Shown one piece after another: positions 32,870 to 44,762 of a DNA stretch of 64,000 nucleotides. Location: NCBI GenBank assembly GCA_036346275.1, contig CM070713.1, positions 62,367,567 through 62,431,566 of the forward strand, in the 5' to 3' direction. Made by a program: the position numbers and the translations under genes. Within the stretch, counting starts at the first letter, position 1. Each line of letters starts with the position of its first letter. Origin of the DNA: Otatea glauca. Its lineage: Eukaryota; Streptophyta; Magnoliopsida; Poales; Poaceae. Under the pieces are notes generated by a model, which saw only the letters and a list, made by a program, of their open reading frames with translations, searched no databases and was not told the DNA's origin.

Positions 32870-35800
32870 CAGTATGTCATTCACCTGATTAGTGGATTGA
32901 CACGGGGGCCAATATACATGTTTGTGCTGGCAGATCCTTATTCTCCTCTTACCAGGTCACAGGGGCTTCCTCCGTGTTGATGGGGAATGGGTCGTAGGCA
33001 TTTGTACGTGGAGTCGGCACAGTTGACTTGAAGTTTACTTCAGGAAAAATCGTGCGACTGAGAAACGTGCATCACATGCCCGTGATAAATAAAGACCTCG
33101 TGAGCGGATCTCTATTGTGTAGAGATGGTTTTAAGCTAGTTTTTGAATCCAATAAATGTGTTGTTTCTAAAATTGGAACTTTTATTGGAAAAGGCTATGA
33201 GAGCGGAGGCTTGTTCCGCTTGTCTTTGACGGTCATAAATAAAATTGTGAATCATGTTTGTAATCATGAGACTGATGTTTGGCATTCACGACTTTGTCAT
33301 ATTAATCTAGGTTGCATGATGCGGTTAGCTAGTATGAATTTAATCCCAAAATTTACCCAAGTCAAAGGTTCTAAGTGTCAAGTGTGTGCGCAATCTAAGC
33401 AACCTCGCAAGCCTCACAAGGCAGCTGAGGCGAGAAACTTGGCACCGTTAGAATTAGTTCATACCGATTTATGCGAGATGAACGGGGAGTTGACAAAGGG
33501 TGGTAAGAGGTATTTCATGACTTTGATTGGTGATTCTACTAGATATTGCTATGTGTATTTATTAAAGTCAAAAGATGAGGCTTTTCACTATTTTAAGATC
33601 TATAAAGTTGAAGCTGAGAACCAACTTGAGAGAAAAATCAAACGGGTTAGGTCAGATCGTGGTGGAGAATACTTTTCTAATGAGTTTAATTTATTCTGCG
33701 AGGAACATGGAATAATCCATGAGAGGACGCCTCTCTATTCGCCCCAATCAAACGGGGTTGCCGAAAGAAAGAACCGTACTCTAACTGAGATGGTTAACGC
33801 CATGTTAGAAACAGCAGGACTTTCCAAGGAATGGTGGGGTGAAGCTATATTGACTGCTTGTCATGTCCTAAACAGGGTTCCTACAAAGAATAAAGAAATC
33901 ACACCATTCGAGGAATGGGAGAGGAAAAGATTAAATTTCTCTTATTTACGTACTTGGGGCTGTTTGGCTAAAGTGAATGTGCCTATCCCAAATAAGCGTA
34001 AACTTGGACCAAAAACCGTTGATTGTGTTTTTATTGGTTATGCTTTTCACAGTGTTGGATATAGGTTCTTAATAGTGAAATCTGGAGTACCTGATATGAG
34101 TAAAGGTACAATTTTTGAGTCCAATGATGCCACATTCTTTGAGGACTTATTTCCTATGAAAGAGACACTTAGCTCATCTGGCCAAGAATCTATCTTCTCT
34201 CCTAAACCTTCCACTCCTATACAAATTGAGCTTATTTTTGAGGAAAATCCAATAGATGAGGACAATGAAGTAACTCGTAAGAGTAAGAGACTAAGAACTT
34301 CAAAGTCTTTTGGTGATGACTTCATTGTATATCTAGTGGATGATACTCCAAGAAACATTGATGAGGCTTATTCATCTCAGGACGTTGACTATTGGAAGGA
34401 AGCGGTCCAGAGTGAGATGAATTCCATCTTGAGCAATGGAACTTGGGAAGTTGTTGATCGTCCATATGGGTGTAAACCTGTAGGATGTAAGTGGGTGTTC
34501 AAGAAAAAGCTGAGGCCTGATGGTACGATTGAAAAGTACAAGGCAAGGCTTATGGCCAAGGGTTATACCCAGAAAGAAGGCGAGGACTTCTTTGATACAT
34601 ACTCACCTGTTGCCAGATTGACCACTATTAGAGTACTACTATCTTTGGCTGCCTCCTACGGTCTGATCGTTCATCAAATGGACGTAAAGACGACTTTCCT
34701 TAATGGAGAGTTGGAAGAGGAAATCTATATGGATCAGCCTGATGGATTTGTAGTAAAGGGTCATGAAGGAAAAGTGTGTAGGTTGTTGAAGTCTTTGTAT
34801 GGCCTTAAGCAAGCACCTAAGCAGTGGCACGAGAAATTCGACAAAACTTTAACATCTGCCGGCTTTGTTGTGAATGAAGCTGAAAAATGTGTGTATTACC
34901 GCTATGGTGGAGGTGGAGTGATTATGTGTCTGTATGTTGATGATATACTGATCTTTGGGACGAACCTTAATGTGATTAAGGAAGTCAAGGACTTTTTGTC
35001 CGAAAACTTTGAAATGAAAGATTTGGGAGTAGCGGATGTCATCTTAAACATTAAATTGTTAAGAGAAGGTGACAGTGGGATTACTCTTGAGCAGTCCCAT
35101 TATGTGAAAAAGGTGTTGAGTGGCTTTGGCTATAGCGATTGCAAACCTACTCCAACACCGTATGATCCAAGTGTGCTATTACGAAAGAACTAACGTATAG
35201 CAAAGGATCAATTGAGACATTCTCAAATCATTGGTTCACTGATGTATTTAGCTAGTGCAACGAGGCCTGATATCTCGTTTGCTGTGAGCAAAATAAGCCG
35301 GTTTGTTTCAAACCCGGGAGATGATCATTGGCATGCTCTTGAGAGCGTAATGCGCTATCTAAAAGGGACATCAAGTTATGGAATTCACTACACCGGGTAC
35401 CCTAGGGTACTAGAGGGTTATAGTGATTCAAACTGGATATCTGATGCTGATGAAATAAAAGCCACAAGTGGATATGTGTTCATATTGGGTGGTGGAGCTG
35501 TTTCCTGGAAGTCTTGCAAGCAGACCATCTTAACGAGGTCTACAATGGAAGTAGAACTCACAGCATTAGATACCGCCTTTGTGGAAGCCGACTGGCTGCG
35601 TGAACTTGTGAAGGACTTACCGGTGGTTGAGAAACCAATTACTCGCTATTCTTTTAAACTGTGACAATCGACGGTGATTGTCAAGGTGAATAGATTCTAA
35701 GGATAACATGAAGTCATCAAGGCACGTTAAGAGGCGGTTGAAGTCTGTCGAAAAAAATGAGAAACTCGGAGTTATAGCTTTGGACTATGTCCGACGGCTA

Positions 35801-35885
35801 AAAACTAAGCGGATCCTTTTACAAAGGGACTATCACGGAATGTGATAGATGAAGCATCGAGGGAGATGGGTTTGAGACCCACATA
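32870..35885 (+). pseudogene. copia C pol pseudogene (PR-INT-RT-RNH)
   Basis: Protease: WIDTGANIHVC follows an in-frame TAG (32890), and another TAG is at 32995. From 33028 a 721-codon open frame carries the integrase HHCC (HSRLCHINLG ... CQVCAQSK). Next come the DDE residues in HTDL, SDRGGEYF and NGVAERKNR, then RT with KARLMAKGYTQKEG, MDVKTTFLNGELEEE and the catalytic YVDD at about 34938. TAA at 35191 interrupts before RNase H (ATRPDISFAV, YSDSNW, TRSTMEVELTALDTA). TGA at about 35662 and a frameshift follow. Homology ends at ADPFTKGLSRNVIDEASREM near 35870. RT has Thr where VKTAFLNG is usual. Confidence 0.9.
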
Positions 35886-36423
35886 AAGTCATGTCTTAGT
35901 GGTAACTCATCCTATTTGATTGGAGATCCGTGAATTAGGATGTTGAGACAAGCTAGTGAGTGGTGAGAGGAGAGTATACATGCTTAGCCCACTCCGTTTG
36001 AGATGCAATAACTCTCCTATTCTCATATGGCAGGTTGGTTATACCTTAATGTATTCCGAGTGGCTTTGATAAGCAGAGATGTTGTCCTACAGAACATCTT
36101 ATGAGGAATACACCTATATGAGTTTGACTACTCACAGTCTATGAGATTGGGTGATCTCTAGTGGCTCATGAAAGGCCAAGGAGTATGACTTATAAGCTCC
36201 AAACCGAGGGGATGCATTTAGCAGCCTAGTATCAGTAAAGGACTTTGGTGAAACTTTTTCGCACAAAACTGTCAATTCAAGGCATAGTCCATTGTTCAGT
36301 TGTGGATGAGTGTAACCATTGTTCTAGATGGAAGTTCAACTTAACAGTCTCCATCAAAACACTAGTATATCAAACTACATTGGGCGAGAGTATTTCAAAT
36401 GTGCCTTTGAAATTTGGTGGGAT

Positions 36424-37532
36424 TGTTAGATTATTATGGGATGGCCCATAATTAATTTAATAGAAATTCCAAAAGGCCCATTAAATACTAGGAGTCATGA
36501 AATTGGTTTAGTACCATATGGGTAATTGAGAGAAGGTTTGACCAACTTAAATAGTTGAGTTGTGTGTCTCTCAATTAGCAAGGTGGAAAAAGGTAAAGGT
36601 GTGCCACACGCAGCGCGCTCATGGCGAGCCGTGGCGTGGCGTGGCGAGTCTTGAGTCGAGTCGAGTCGAGGCGAGGCGTGCGTGCGATGCACAGCGCAGC
36701 CGATCCGACGTGATGTCTTTGGCGGGGCGGTTTGTTTTTGCCGTTTCAGTGATCAATGTGACTAGTAACCGCAGTGATCAATGTGACCAGTAACCGCAGT
36801 GATCAATGTGACCAGTAACCGCAGTGATCAATATGACCAAGAATAACGCAGATGATCAATGTGACACGATGGTCGCTCATAATGATCGTCGATTCTGATG
36901 CTGATTACATGAGTTGATGGCTGGTAATGGCTGTCCTGCCCGTTGCATGTCGCGAGGCTATATAAGGAGAGCAACGGCTGTGCTTTTCTTCACCTGTAGA
37001 ACTCTCCCACAATACTCCATCAATCCATTGTAGCTGCTGTTGTCTTTTGCATTCCCGACTCCATTTTCTTGCGCGCACAAGTAGCGGAGGGAGCAGGCCT
37101 CCGGAACCACGTCCTTCTTGAGATCTTGCTCGAGATAGAAGGCCGATAAGGTTTTTGGGGAGCGTACCACACGACTGCTCGAGTGTGTCGGTGTTTACGA
37201 AACACATCGCGATCGCACCAACGTTCGACTGCATCGATCTCTCCACTGCACCAAGGCTTCACTGCGACAACTTGTGATCGTCTACTCCGACCGTCATGGC
37301 GAACGAGAATGTTCTACCTGCGCCTGTGCCTATGGTGGCACCGGCTCAAGGGTATATTAACTTATACCGTGTTTTAATCATGTTGCTTTGTTGTTCATTA
37401 GTCTTTACGTATGAGATAGATAATTTGTTATCTAGTACATTTGGCTTTGAACTAGAATTGCGTCATCGTTTAATCATGATTTACATAATTCTGTGGATTA
37501 AAATATTGAGAAAATTCCTAATATTTCCAACA
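36424..37532 (+). repeat. 3' LTR of copia C (1109 bp)
   Basis: This is the longer of the pair. It keeps a TATA box (CTATATAAGG, 36958-36967), about 20 bases upstream of the block TGCTTTTCTTCACCTG shared with the 5' LTR. It also keeps the 25-bp minisatellite at 36747-36868. Blocks shared with the 5' LTR are nearly identical apart from small changes (TTATTATGGG against TTATCATGGG), so the element is not very old. Confidence 0.9.
36747..36868 (+). repeat. 25-bp minisatellite in the 3' LTR
   Basis: Units starting at 36747, 36772, 36797 and 36822 carry CAGTGATCAATGTGACCAGT followed by AACCG. A degenerate fifth (CAGATGATCAATGTGACACG) begins near 36849. It is upstream of the LTR TATA box, so it could act as promoter repeats, as in other plant LTRs. 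It is absent from the 5' LTR. Confidence 0.9.
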
Positions 37533-37537
37533 CCGTA

Positions 37538-37840
37538 TGTAAGCGAAGGTCGGAGCTCGGAAGTCATATCCTCTATCGTCTCGTCGTAATTTCTCAAGGT
37601 ACACGTGCATACTCACCGACGCTTAATTTAAACAACTAACCAGCAGCTGGATCAGCAGGAAGGTACTTACGATGAAGAACGAGATCGTGAAGCCTATAGG
37701 GTGCCGTCGTACGTAAACTTCCTGAACTTGGTGACGACGCCCTTGACTCACCTTTGACTCTTTGGTATAACTGAGACTTACTAGTAGTCACTGCCAGACT
37801 CTGCCGAATATGCGTAGCTTGGATTGGATATAATGATGTA
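37538..37840. other. Spacer between copia C and the 190-bp repeat
   Basis: No gene is assigned. On the minus strand, 37670-37740 is open (QEVYVRRHPIGFTISFFI) and ends at a GTAAGT donor-like site, so it could be a stray exon. I cannot name it. Confidence 0.3.
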
Positions 37841-37924
37841 GATCAAGCGCGCAGCACGCTTCACACATTTAAAAGTAGCAGTACTTGTACCAAGTATTTC
37901 CCACTACTACAGAACTGGGCATCA

Positions 37925-38175
37925 CAACCGGCCTATTAGAAGCGGTTTGGTGCGAACCCGTTGTGATGTTCGCACCAGAAGCGGTTCGTTGGCAACGGTC
38001 CGGAGAGGGATTTCAGAAGCGGTTTGAGACACGAACCGCTTCTAAATGTTGCATTTTAGAAGCGGTTCTTGTCTCAAACCGCTTCTGATTTTCAGAAGCG
38101 GTTTGAGAAAAGAACCGCTTCTAGAACGCAACATTCAGAAGCGGTTCGTGTCTCAAACCGCTTCTGGAAGCCCTC
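37925..38175. repeat. CACTA-1 left subterminal repeats
   Basis: About eleven copies of AGAAGCGGTT or its complement AACCGCTTCT lie in 250 bases, arranged as small hairpins (for example AGAAGCGGTTTGAGA ... AACCGCTTCT). In En/Spm elements such repeats bind the TnpA-like protein; that role is inferred here. TTTAAACCC at 38189 may be the TATA region of the first gene. Confidence 0.85.
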
Positions 38176-38814
38176 CCGCGCAGCGCATTTAAACCCTTCT
38201 TCCTCCATGAGCCAACAGAGGTACGATCGAATAGAGAAGCCAGCCAGTCTTTGTTCTTGGGAGGTGCTGTCCAAATTTTTAATTGGAGGTGATTAGCTCC
38301 AAATGAAGTGTTTCAAGGTTAGTAACATCATGTGAACATCCTTCTCACCTAGATATTGCTATTTTTTTCAATGGATGTGAAGAAATCTTGAACTTTTTAA
38401 GCATGATCAAAAATTTGTTTTCTATGCTTGTTTTTGTTGTTGTATGAAGATGTAGGGTGGAGATCTAGTTTAAAATATGACATTATAAGGTAAAGGTGAT
38501 TGGAAGCTTTAGATCTAGGTGGTTATTAGCTTTAGAATCTTAAATATCACAATAAGTTGGGGGAGATCTAGGTACAATATTGCAAGAAAGTAATTATTGG
38601 TGTATGAAATAAAATAGAAAAACATGTAGAATGATAAAAAATAATTACAAAGGTAGGAAGGGATACAAAATAATTAGAAAGGTAGGTCTTTAATTGGATG
38701 ACGGTGTAGGTGGAGCTTTTTTTGTTGGGTTTAAATGTAACGAAATTTAAGTTAGGTTACAATTTTGGTAACGAAATTTGTTATAATTTTTAATGAAATT
38801 ATAACTTGGTGTAG

Positions 38815-41310
38815 ATGAATCGGCAATGGATGTACAATGCGGACCGTCGCTCGACAGAGTTCATTGATGGCGTGCAGGCTTTTCTCGATGCGGCCGTTGC
38901 AATCTTGCCTTCAGGTAGCTTCATATGTTGTTCGTGTGTAGATTGCAAGAACGGAAGGATCACTCCCAGCGATGGCAAGTTATGAACCACTTGATCATGA
39001 GAGGTTTCATGCCAAACTATACCTGTTGGACCAACCATATCGAAGTTGAGGTGATTAGCCACGAAGACAATGAAGAAGGCGAGAAAGAGGAAGATGGATT
39101 CAACAGTATTCCGGACGGCACGCAATACTGTTCCATGGAAGAAACACTTGGTGACTTTGGTGACGATGAGCTAGACCAGATGCTGCGTAACGGAGAGGGA
39201 GACTACGGATGAAAGATACTTGAGAAGTTCCAATAAGATGTTAGAGGACCACGAAACTCCTTTGTACCCAAAGCGTAGGCGGGGCCAAAAAAGATGCGTA
39301 CCACACTGGAACTCATGCAATGGAAGGCTAGAAATGGTGTGTCAGATAAGACATTCGATGAGTTGTTATCACTCGTAAAGAAGTTGCTTTCAGAAGATAA
39401 CACTCTGCCCGAATCTACATATGAAGCCAAGCAAGTCGCCTGCATCCTTTGGGATTAGAAATCGTAAGATACACGCATGTCCTAATGATTGTATCTGTAT
39501 CGTAATGAGTATACCGATTTGGATGTTTGTCCGGTGTGCGAGAATCACGGTATAAGGTGAAGCGTGGCGATCCGGTGAAATAGATGGGGAGCGTAAGACG
39601 AAGAGACCTCCGGCTAAAGTGTTGTGGTATTTCCCTGTGATCCCCCGATTCAAACGTATGTTTTCTAACAAAGCGCATGCCCAGATGATGCATTGGCACA
39701 AGGAAGAGCGTAAGGACGACGGGATGCTTAGACACCCTGCAGATGGCTCACGGTGGAGGAAAGTCATTGGGCGTGCCGGACTTTGCGGATGAGGTGAGAA
39801 ACATAAGGTTTGGGTTGAGTACCGATGGGATGAATCCTTTCGGAGAATTGAGCGGCGACCATAGCACTGGCACATTACACTATGTATCTACAACATTCCT
39901 CCATGGTGTGCATGAAGCGAAAGTACATCATGATGCCGTTGTTTATCCAAGGCCCCAAGCAACCAGGAAATGACATCGATGTCTACCTGAAACCATTGGT
40001 TGAAGATCTTGTGACGTTGTGGGACGATGGTGCAAGGGTATGGGATGAGTACAAAAGGGAGTATTTCACCCTACGTGCATTGTTATTTGTAACAATCAAC
40101 GACTGGCCTGCTCTCGGTAACCTGTCCGGCTAACTATCAAAGGATATAGAGCCTGCATCCAGTGCTTAGATGAAACGGACGGCATGTACCTGAAAAACTC
40201 TCGGAAGGTTGTGTACATGGGTCACCGTAGGTTTCTTCTTACGAGTCACCCGTTGCGGAAGGAAGGCAGGAAATTTAACGGTCAACCAGACCTTCGTGCA
40301 AGGCCTCATCATCGTAGTGGGCCACGTGTGTTTGCTATGATAAAGAATTTGAAAATAGTATTTGGAAAGGGTCCTGGAAGCAAACATGTGCAGAATGAGG
40401 ATGGTCATGCACCCATGTGGAAGAAGAAGTCAATATTTTGGGACTTGCCTTATTGGGAAGTCATGGAGGTTCATCACTCACTTGACTTCATGCACATCAC
40501 GAAGAATATCTGCTTGAACCTGTTAGGCTACATAGATATGTACGAAAAATCGAAAGATACACCGTAAGCTCGGAAGGACCTTAAACTCTTGGGCGAGGAA
40601 CGACCTACATCCCGAAAAGAGAGGAAAGGACAACATTACCTACATCCTGCGAGCTACACTCTAAGCAAAGAAGAGAAAAAAGCGTGATAGAGTTCTGAAC
40701 AGTGTGAAGGTCCCTTCCGGATACTCCTCGAATGTAAAGAGACTCATAAACACGAAAGAAAAGAAAATCGTACACATGAAATCCCATGACTGTCTTGTGT
40801 TAATGACACGCTTGCTCCCGATGGTCGTGAGAGGCATCTTGCCTGAGTGGAGTGCGGGGACAATCACAAAGCTGTGTTCTTTTTCAACGCGGTTTCATAG
40901 AAGGTCATCGACCCAGATAAACTAAGTAAGCTGCAGGATGACGTGGTACAAAGTGTGGTTTGTCTTGAGATGATCTTTCCTCTTGCATTCTTTGATATTA
41001 TGGTTCATCTCACTGTTCACCTTGTCAAAGAGATATGTATTTTTGGACCCGTGTATCTACACAACATGTTCCCTTCGAGAGGTACATGAGTGTGCTAAAG
41101 AAGTATGTTCGTAACCGTTCTCGTCCGGAAGGATGCATTGCCGAGGGTTATGGGACAGAGGAGGTGATTGAGTTTTGTGTGGATTACATAATGATCTAAA
41201 CCCGACCGGCATCCCTATATCACGCCATGAGGGGAGGCTACAGGGAAAAGAGACACTAGGAAGGAAAGCAATTGCATGCAATGATCTTCTTACATTTAAG
41301 CAAGCACATT
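38815..41310 (+). pseudogene. CACTA-1 tnpD-like transposase, broken
   Basis: It starts MNRQWMYNADRRSTEFIDG, a Transpos_assoc domain, with the Cys pair CCSCVDC soon after. After stops and shifts, Transposase_21 follows (NIRFGLSTDGMNPFGE near 39810; MWKKKSIFWDLPYWEVME near 40415; HSLDFMHITKNICLNLLG). DUF4218 comes next (MKSHDCLVLMTRLLPMVVRG near 40775; FFDIMVHLTVHLVKEI near 40990). It ends at KQAHFTVSKV near 41310. The DUF4216 part present in CACTA-2 is missing. At least five frameshifts or stops are visible. The intact protein would cut and join element ends in the nucleus. Confidence 0.85.
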
Positions 41311-44208
41311 TCACGGTTTCTAAAGTTGGCGGATCACTGGGAAGCATTCGAGGAGTTCAAGCTGTCAGCTGAAGGCCAGGTCGCGAGTCAGAAGAACAAG
41401 GCCAATTCACAGATAATGAAATACCACCATCATCTTGGCACCGGTGGTTACCTCAAGGCTATACCAAAATGGGAGAAGCGGGAAGAAGAATTAATGGCGA
41501 AGGATGTCACACCGGCTACCGCTTTGTGGGAAGAGCGCCTGCGCAATTGGTTCATGGGTCATGGGGGGAGCCTTTCAGATGACGGCAGTTTGGTGATGGC
41601 ACCAGGAGTACAAGAGGTTGGCCAAAGGATTGTACAAGCTGTTGAGCAGTCTCAGGCAGGTACATTGGTGGCAGACAGGGAGAATGACGAGCTAACACAT
41701 GCCCTTGAAAACCCTAAGCACCCAGGACGGACACGAGGTATGGGCAAGCTAACACCGTGGAAGTATGGTTTCGCCAAGGATGCACATACGTACAGGAGCC
41801 GACATAGAAGCAAAACAAGAGAATCACATAAAGTGTACCAATTGGAACAAGAGCTCAGAGCAACCTAGGCTAGCATCGGCGACATAGTTGCGCAACAAGT
41901 ACAAATTGCCCTCAGCAAGCTTCAAGGACTAGGTCCGAGCAATCAGCCGGACGCCGTGATCAGCCCCTCCGTGCGGCGGAGTAGCTGCGCGTCCACCGGG
42001 GCCCCTGAAGCAGACAACTTGCTAGCCCGTTATCCCGTGGATGACATAAGGGTTCACCGCCAGTGTGAGCTACACGTTGATGCGCATAACCTCTCCATCA
42101 AGGTGGCTTACGACATGGCATATCCGGTGGAGCCGGGCAAGATGTTCCACTGCAACGAGATACCCCCGGGTTACTCAAAGGTCGCAATGGAGGAGGTGCT
42201 GAGCGGATTTGAAGAACTTCACCTCGATATTGCTGGAGGCGACGACGTGACCAAGCTTGGACAGGCCCTCCACAATATCATCCTTTGGCATAAGCGGTAC
42301 ATCATATTTCCGGATGGTGTGGGCGCGTCATCTCCACCACAAAAACCCACGCCTCCAACGCGTCACCTCCACGCAATGCCTCACCGGTAAAACGAGCACG
42401 CCTCCTCCACCACCCGCTCCACGCAAGCCCTACTCCACCACCAAAGATCTCAAACAAAAAGAACCCCCAGAAAACCACGCCTCCACCATCTCCTCAGGAA
42501 GAAGCTCGATAGCGAAATTAAGGCTCCTCCACCGCTCCCAAGAAGGTGAAGTCCAACCGATCGACAAAGATAAAGGAACCTCCAAAAGGGCATATGATAT
42601 GAATAAGGTGGAGAGTGATGCGGTCACTAAAGCGAACTGGTGCACACACTCGCAAAAAGAAGGTAGAGCCAAAGGTACCAACTGATCCAAAAGCGGCGGA
42701 ACACTTCGCGACATGCCGTGCAAAGCCGTTGCCTGTGCCGTCCAACTATGAATGGACAATAATAAAGGCTACTCAGAAGAATAAACGTGGTCAGGCGGCG
42801 GCGACAAAGAAGAAGAAGAGAGACCAAGATCAGGAGAACCTCGAGAGGTTTATGAGGGAGGCAGGACTCAGTTCCACAGCTGCAGCTCTTGGATTAATAG
42901 ATGATATCCCAATGGCAACAAAGGTCAGATGGTAATTTTAGTTGGGCCGGGAGCTGATTGACCCAAATGAGATAAAGGATCTGCCAACCAAGATGCGGTA
43001 ATTTCACGAATGGTACATGACAGAGTCCGCTCAAGGAAGAACGATGTTCCCCCTCCGTATCAAAGAAGATGATTTTTATCGCGGGGACAACACCATATGG
43101 CTCGAATTTGACGACTTATACAATATTTACCATGCCGACGCCATCAAAGTGTCTCTCATGAGCTGCTGGTGCCTGTAAGTGTCAAGCTCATACCTTTACC
43201 GTGTGCTTCCTCGTACAATAAAATTGCAACTCTTAAACTTATACCTTTCTATGTAGAATGGAGATACAACGATGTAGAAAAAAGAATATCTTCAACGTGG
43301 GCTTCATCGACCCAGAGATTGTTAACGAGTTCGTCTTTGGATACAACCGAAAGGATATTGAAGATTACATTCTCGATGCATTCTTGGGACAGCACTACAA
43401 ACCGTACATACTTCTGCCCTTCAACTTCGAGTACGTATATATTTTCAGCCTCTCATTCTTATATTTTCCAAAGCATTTATAATACTACTAGCTAGTTACA
43501 TATATGTTGCAATACATGAATAGGTTTCACTGGATCCTTCTTGTCATCAAGCTTGATAGCAGCCAAATCGTTGTTCAAGACTCAAAAAGGACTCCGATGG
43601 AAAAAATATCAATTTATCATTGACACCCTAAACAGGTATATAGCACATATATATACGATAGTTTTCCTTATTATATATATTGAAATACCTTGCTAATTCC
43701 AACTCTGATAATTACTATTCATACTAACGCATCACACAGGGCATTCGCAAGGTTTCGAAAGAAGCAACAAGGAGATATCGAGAACGAATTTGATGTACAA
43801 ATAAGCACTCGAGTACGTATTAAAGAATATTAATATGCCGTAACAGTTTTTCATCCCAATAATCGTTTTCTTTTCAAATTTCATCGCAGGTTCTACAACA
43901 GATGGGTGGAAACAACTTATGTGGCTATTATGTGTGCCACTATATGCAAAGTATTACCCACGGTGATGTGCCGACAACCAACACCGAGGTAGTGTGCACA
44001 TGTCAATTTCTTAGTACTTACACCTTAATTACATGTCTAGAGATTTATTTACTTCCCGCTTTGTCAGCTCAACATCGATGTGCAAGGCGTGATCCCGCCG
44101 CACCGGGTTGCAGCAATCCAAGAACAACTCATCGGCTTTATTGTCGACGAGATTGTATCCACCAAAGGCGAGTTCCACGCAAATGGTTGGAGAGATTGTC
44201 TGAAATAA
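41311..44208 (+). pseudogene. CACTA-1 second gene: Transposase_24-like region plus Ulp1-type protease
   Basis: 41330-41865 reads HWEAFEEFKLSAEG, NKANSQIMKYHHHLGTGGY and WFMGHGGSLSDDG, typical of Transposase_24, ending in TAG at 41866. 41956-42330 gives YPVDDIRVHRQCELHV and FHCNEIPPGYSKVAMEE (DUF8039-like). A Pro-rich and then basic region follows (TRKKKVEPKV near 42650). Exons 43257-43430, 43524-43635, 43740-43812, 43890-43988 and 44068-44208 have clean GT-AG borders. They form a C48/Ulp1 fold with catalytic His in EFHWILLVI, Asp in VVQDS, and Gln and Cys in QMGGNNLCGYYVCHY. The 5' half carries frameshifts. The cut in front of HWEAF suggests the gene's own start was deleted. Confidence 0.82.
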
Positions 44209-44544
44209 GGGCAGTGAATCGACATCAACGTCGACCAAGGGCACAAAGAGCGACGCACGCAAGAAATGAGCTTAAGATTCGCCCTTTTATTCTTTTAAAC
44301 TTGTAAAAGTGGCTTATTATTTCATGTGTTCATCAACTTGTTCATTTTTTAGTCTATTAAGTTCGTATTTTTCTGTAAATGAACCTGTAATTATCTGAAT
44401 GAGTACGCATGAATAATATATATTTAATTGTGTCAAAAAAACTCATGTAGTTCTATTTATTTTAATTGTCAAAATATATATCAAAAACCCCTCTGAAAAC
44501 ATATTCTATATTGAATATAATCAAAACGCTATGCTGTCAGACTC

Positions 44545-44745
44545 TTACCAACCGCTTGTGGAGAGAGCATCTCCACAAGCGGTTCGTAAGACCAATAGCT
44601 TTTGGAGAGAACCTCTCCACAAGCGGTTGGTAACACCAACCGCTTGTGGAAGTGTCGAACCACCCGACGGGGTATCACTCGCGGTTGCTTACAAGCGGTT
44701 CTAAAACCGCTTCTGAAAGCGGTTTTGAACCGCTTGTGCATACCC
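44545..44745. repeat. CACTA-1 right subterminal repeats
   Basis: Copies of CCACAAGCGGTT and its complement AACCGCTTGTGG alternate through the last 200 bases, with two AAAGCGGTT variants near the end. The core AAGCGGTT is shared with the left side but the flanking bases differ, so the two ends are not identical. Confidence 0.85.
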
Positions 44746-44762
44746 GATCCGCAGTAGTGTCC

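Larger units (their letters stand above)
31199..37532 (+). mobile_element. Complete Ty1/copia retrotransposon C with 5-bp target duplication
   Basis: The 5' LTR is 31199-31983 and the 3' LTR 36424-37532. Both start TGTTAGATTAT and end CAACA, and they are flanked by the perfect duplication CCGTA (31194-31198 and 37533-37537). The internal region encodes gag, protease, integrase, RT and RNase H in copia order, all on the plus strand. In-frame stops and frameshifts in every domain make it non-autonomous. The segment after the 5' LTR (ATCCAAAAACC) does not match the usual initiator-Met primer site TGGTATCAGAGC. The purine-rich TTTGGTGGGAT before 36424 is the likely polypurine tract. Confidence 0.92.
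37902..44759 (+). mobile_element. CACTA transposon 1 (En/Spm superfamily), complete ends
   Basis: The left end is CACTACTACAGAACTGGGC; the right end, inverted, is CACTACTGCGGATCGGGTA. Both are flanked by TCC (37899-37901 and 44760-44762), the 3-bp duplication expected of CACTA elements. Subterminal repeats of the AGAAGCGGTT / CACAAGCGGTT type cluster at both ends. Joining the flanks across the element restores the ~190-bp repeat unit it landed in. Length is 6858 bp. It encodes a tnpD-like transposase pseudogene fused to the 3' part of a second gene with a Ulp1 protease domain. Confidence 0.93.

Noticed and set aside
37538..37760. Possible minus-strand exons with a GTAAGT donor next to copia C
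   Set aside because: Only one short open stretch is readable and no family is recognised; kept as spacer.
37922..38170. Regular short repeats considered as a CRISPR-like array
   Set aside because: They are inverted and irregularly spaced, lie at a CACTA terminus and match its other end. This is plant nuclear DNA.
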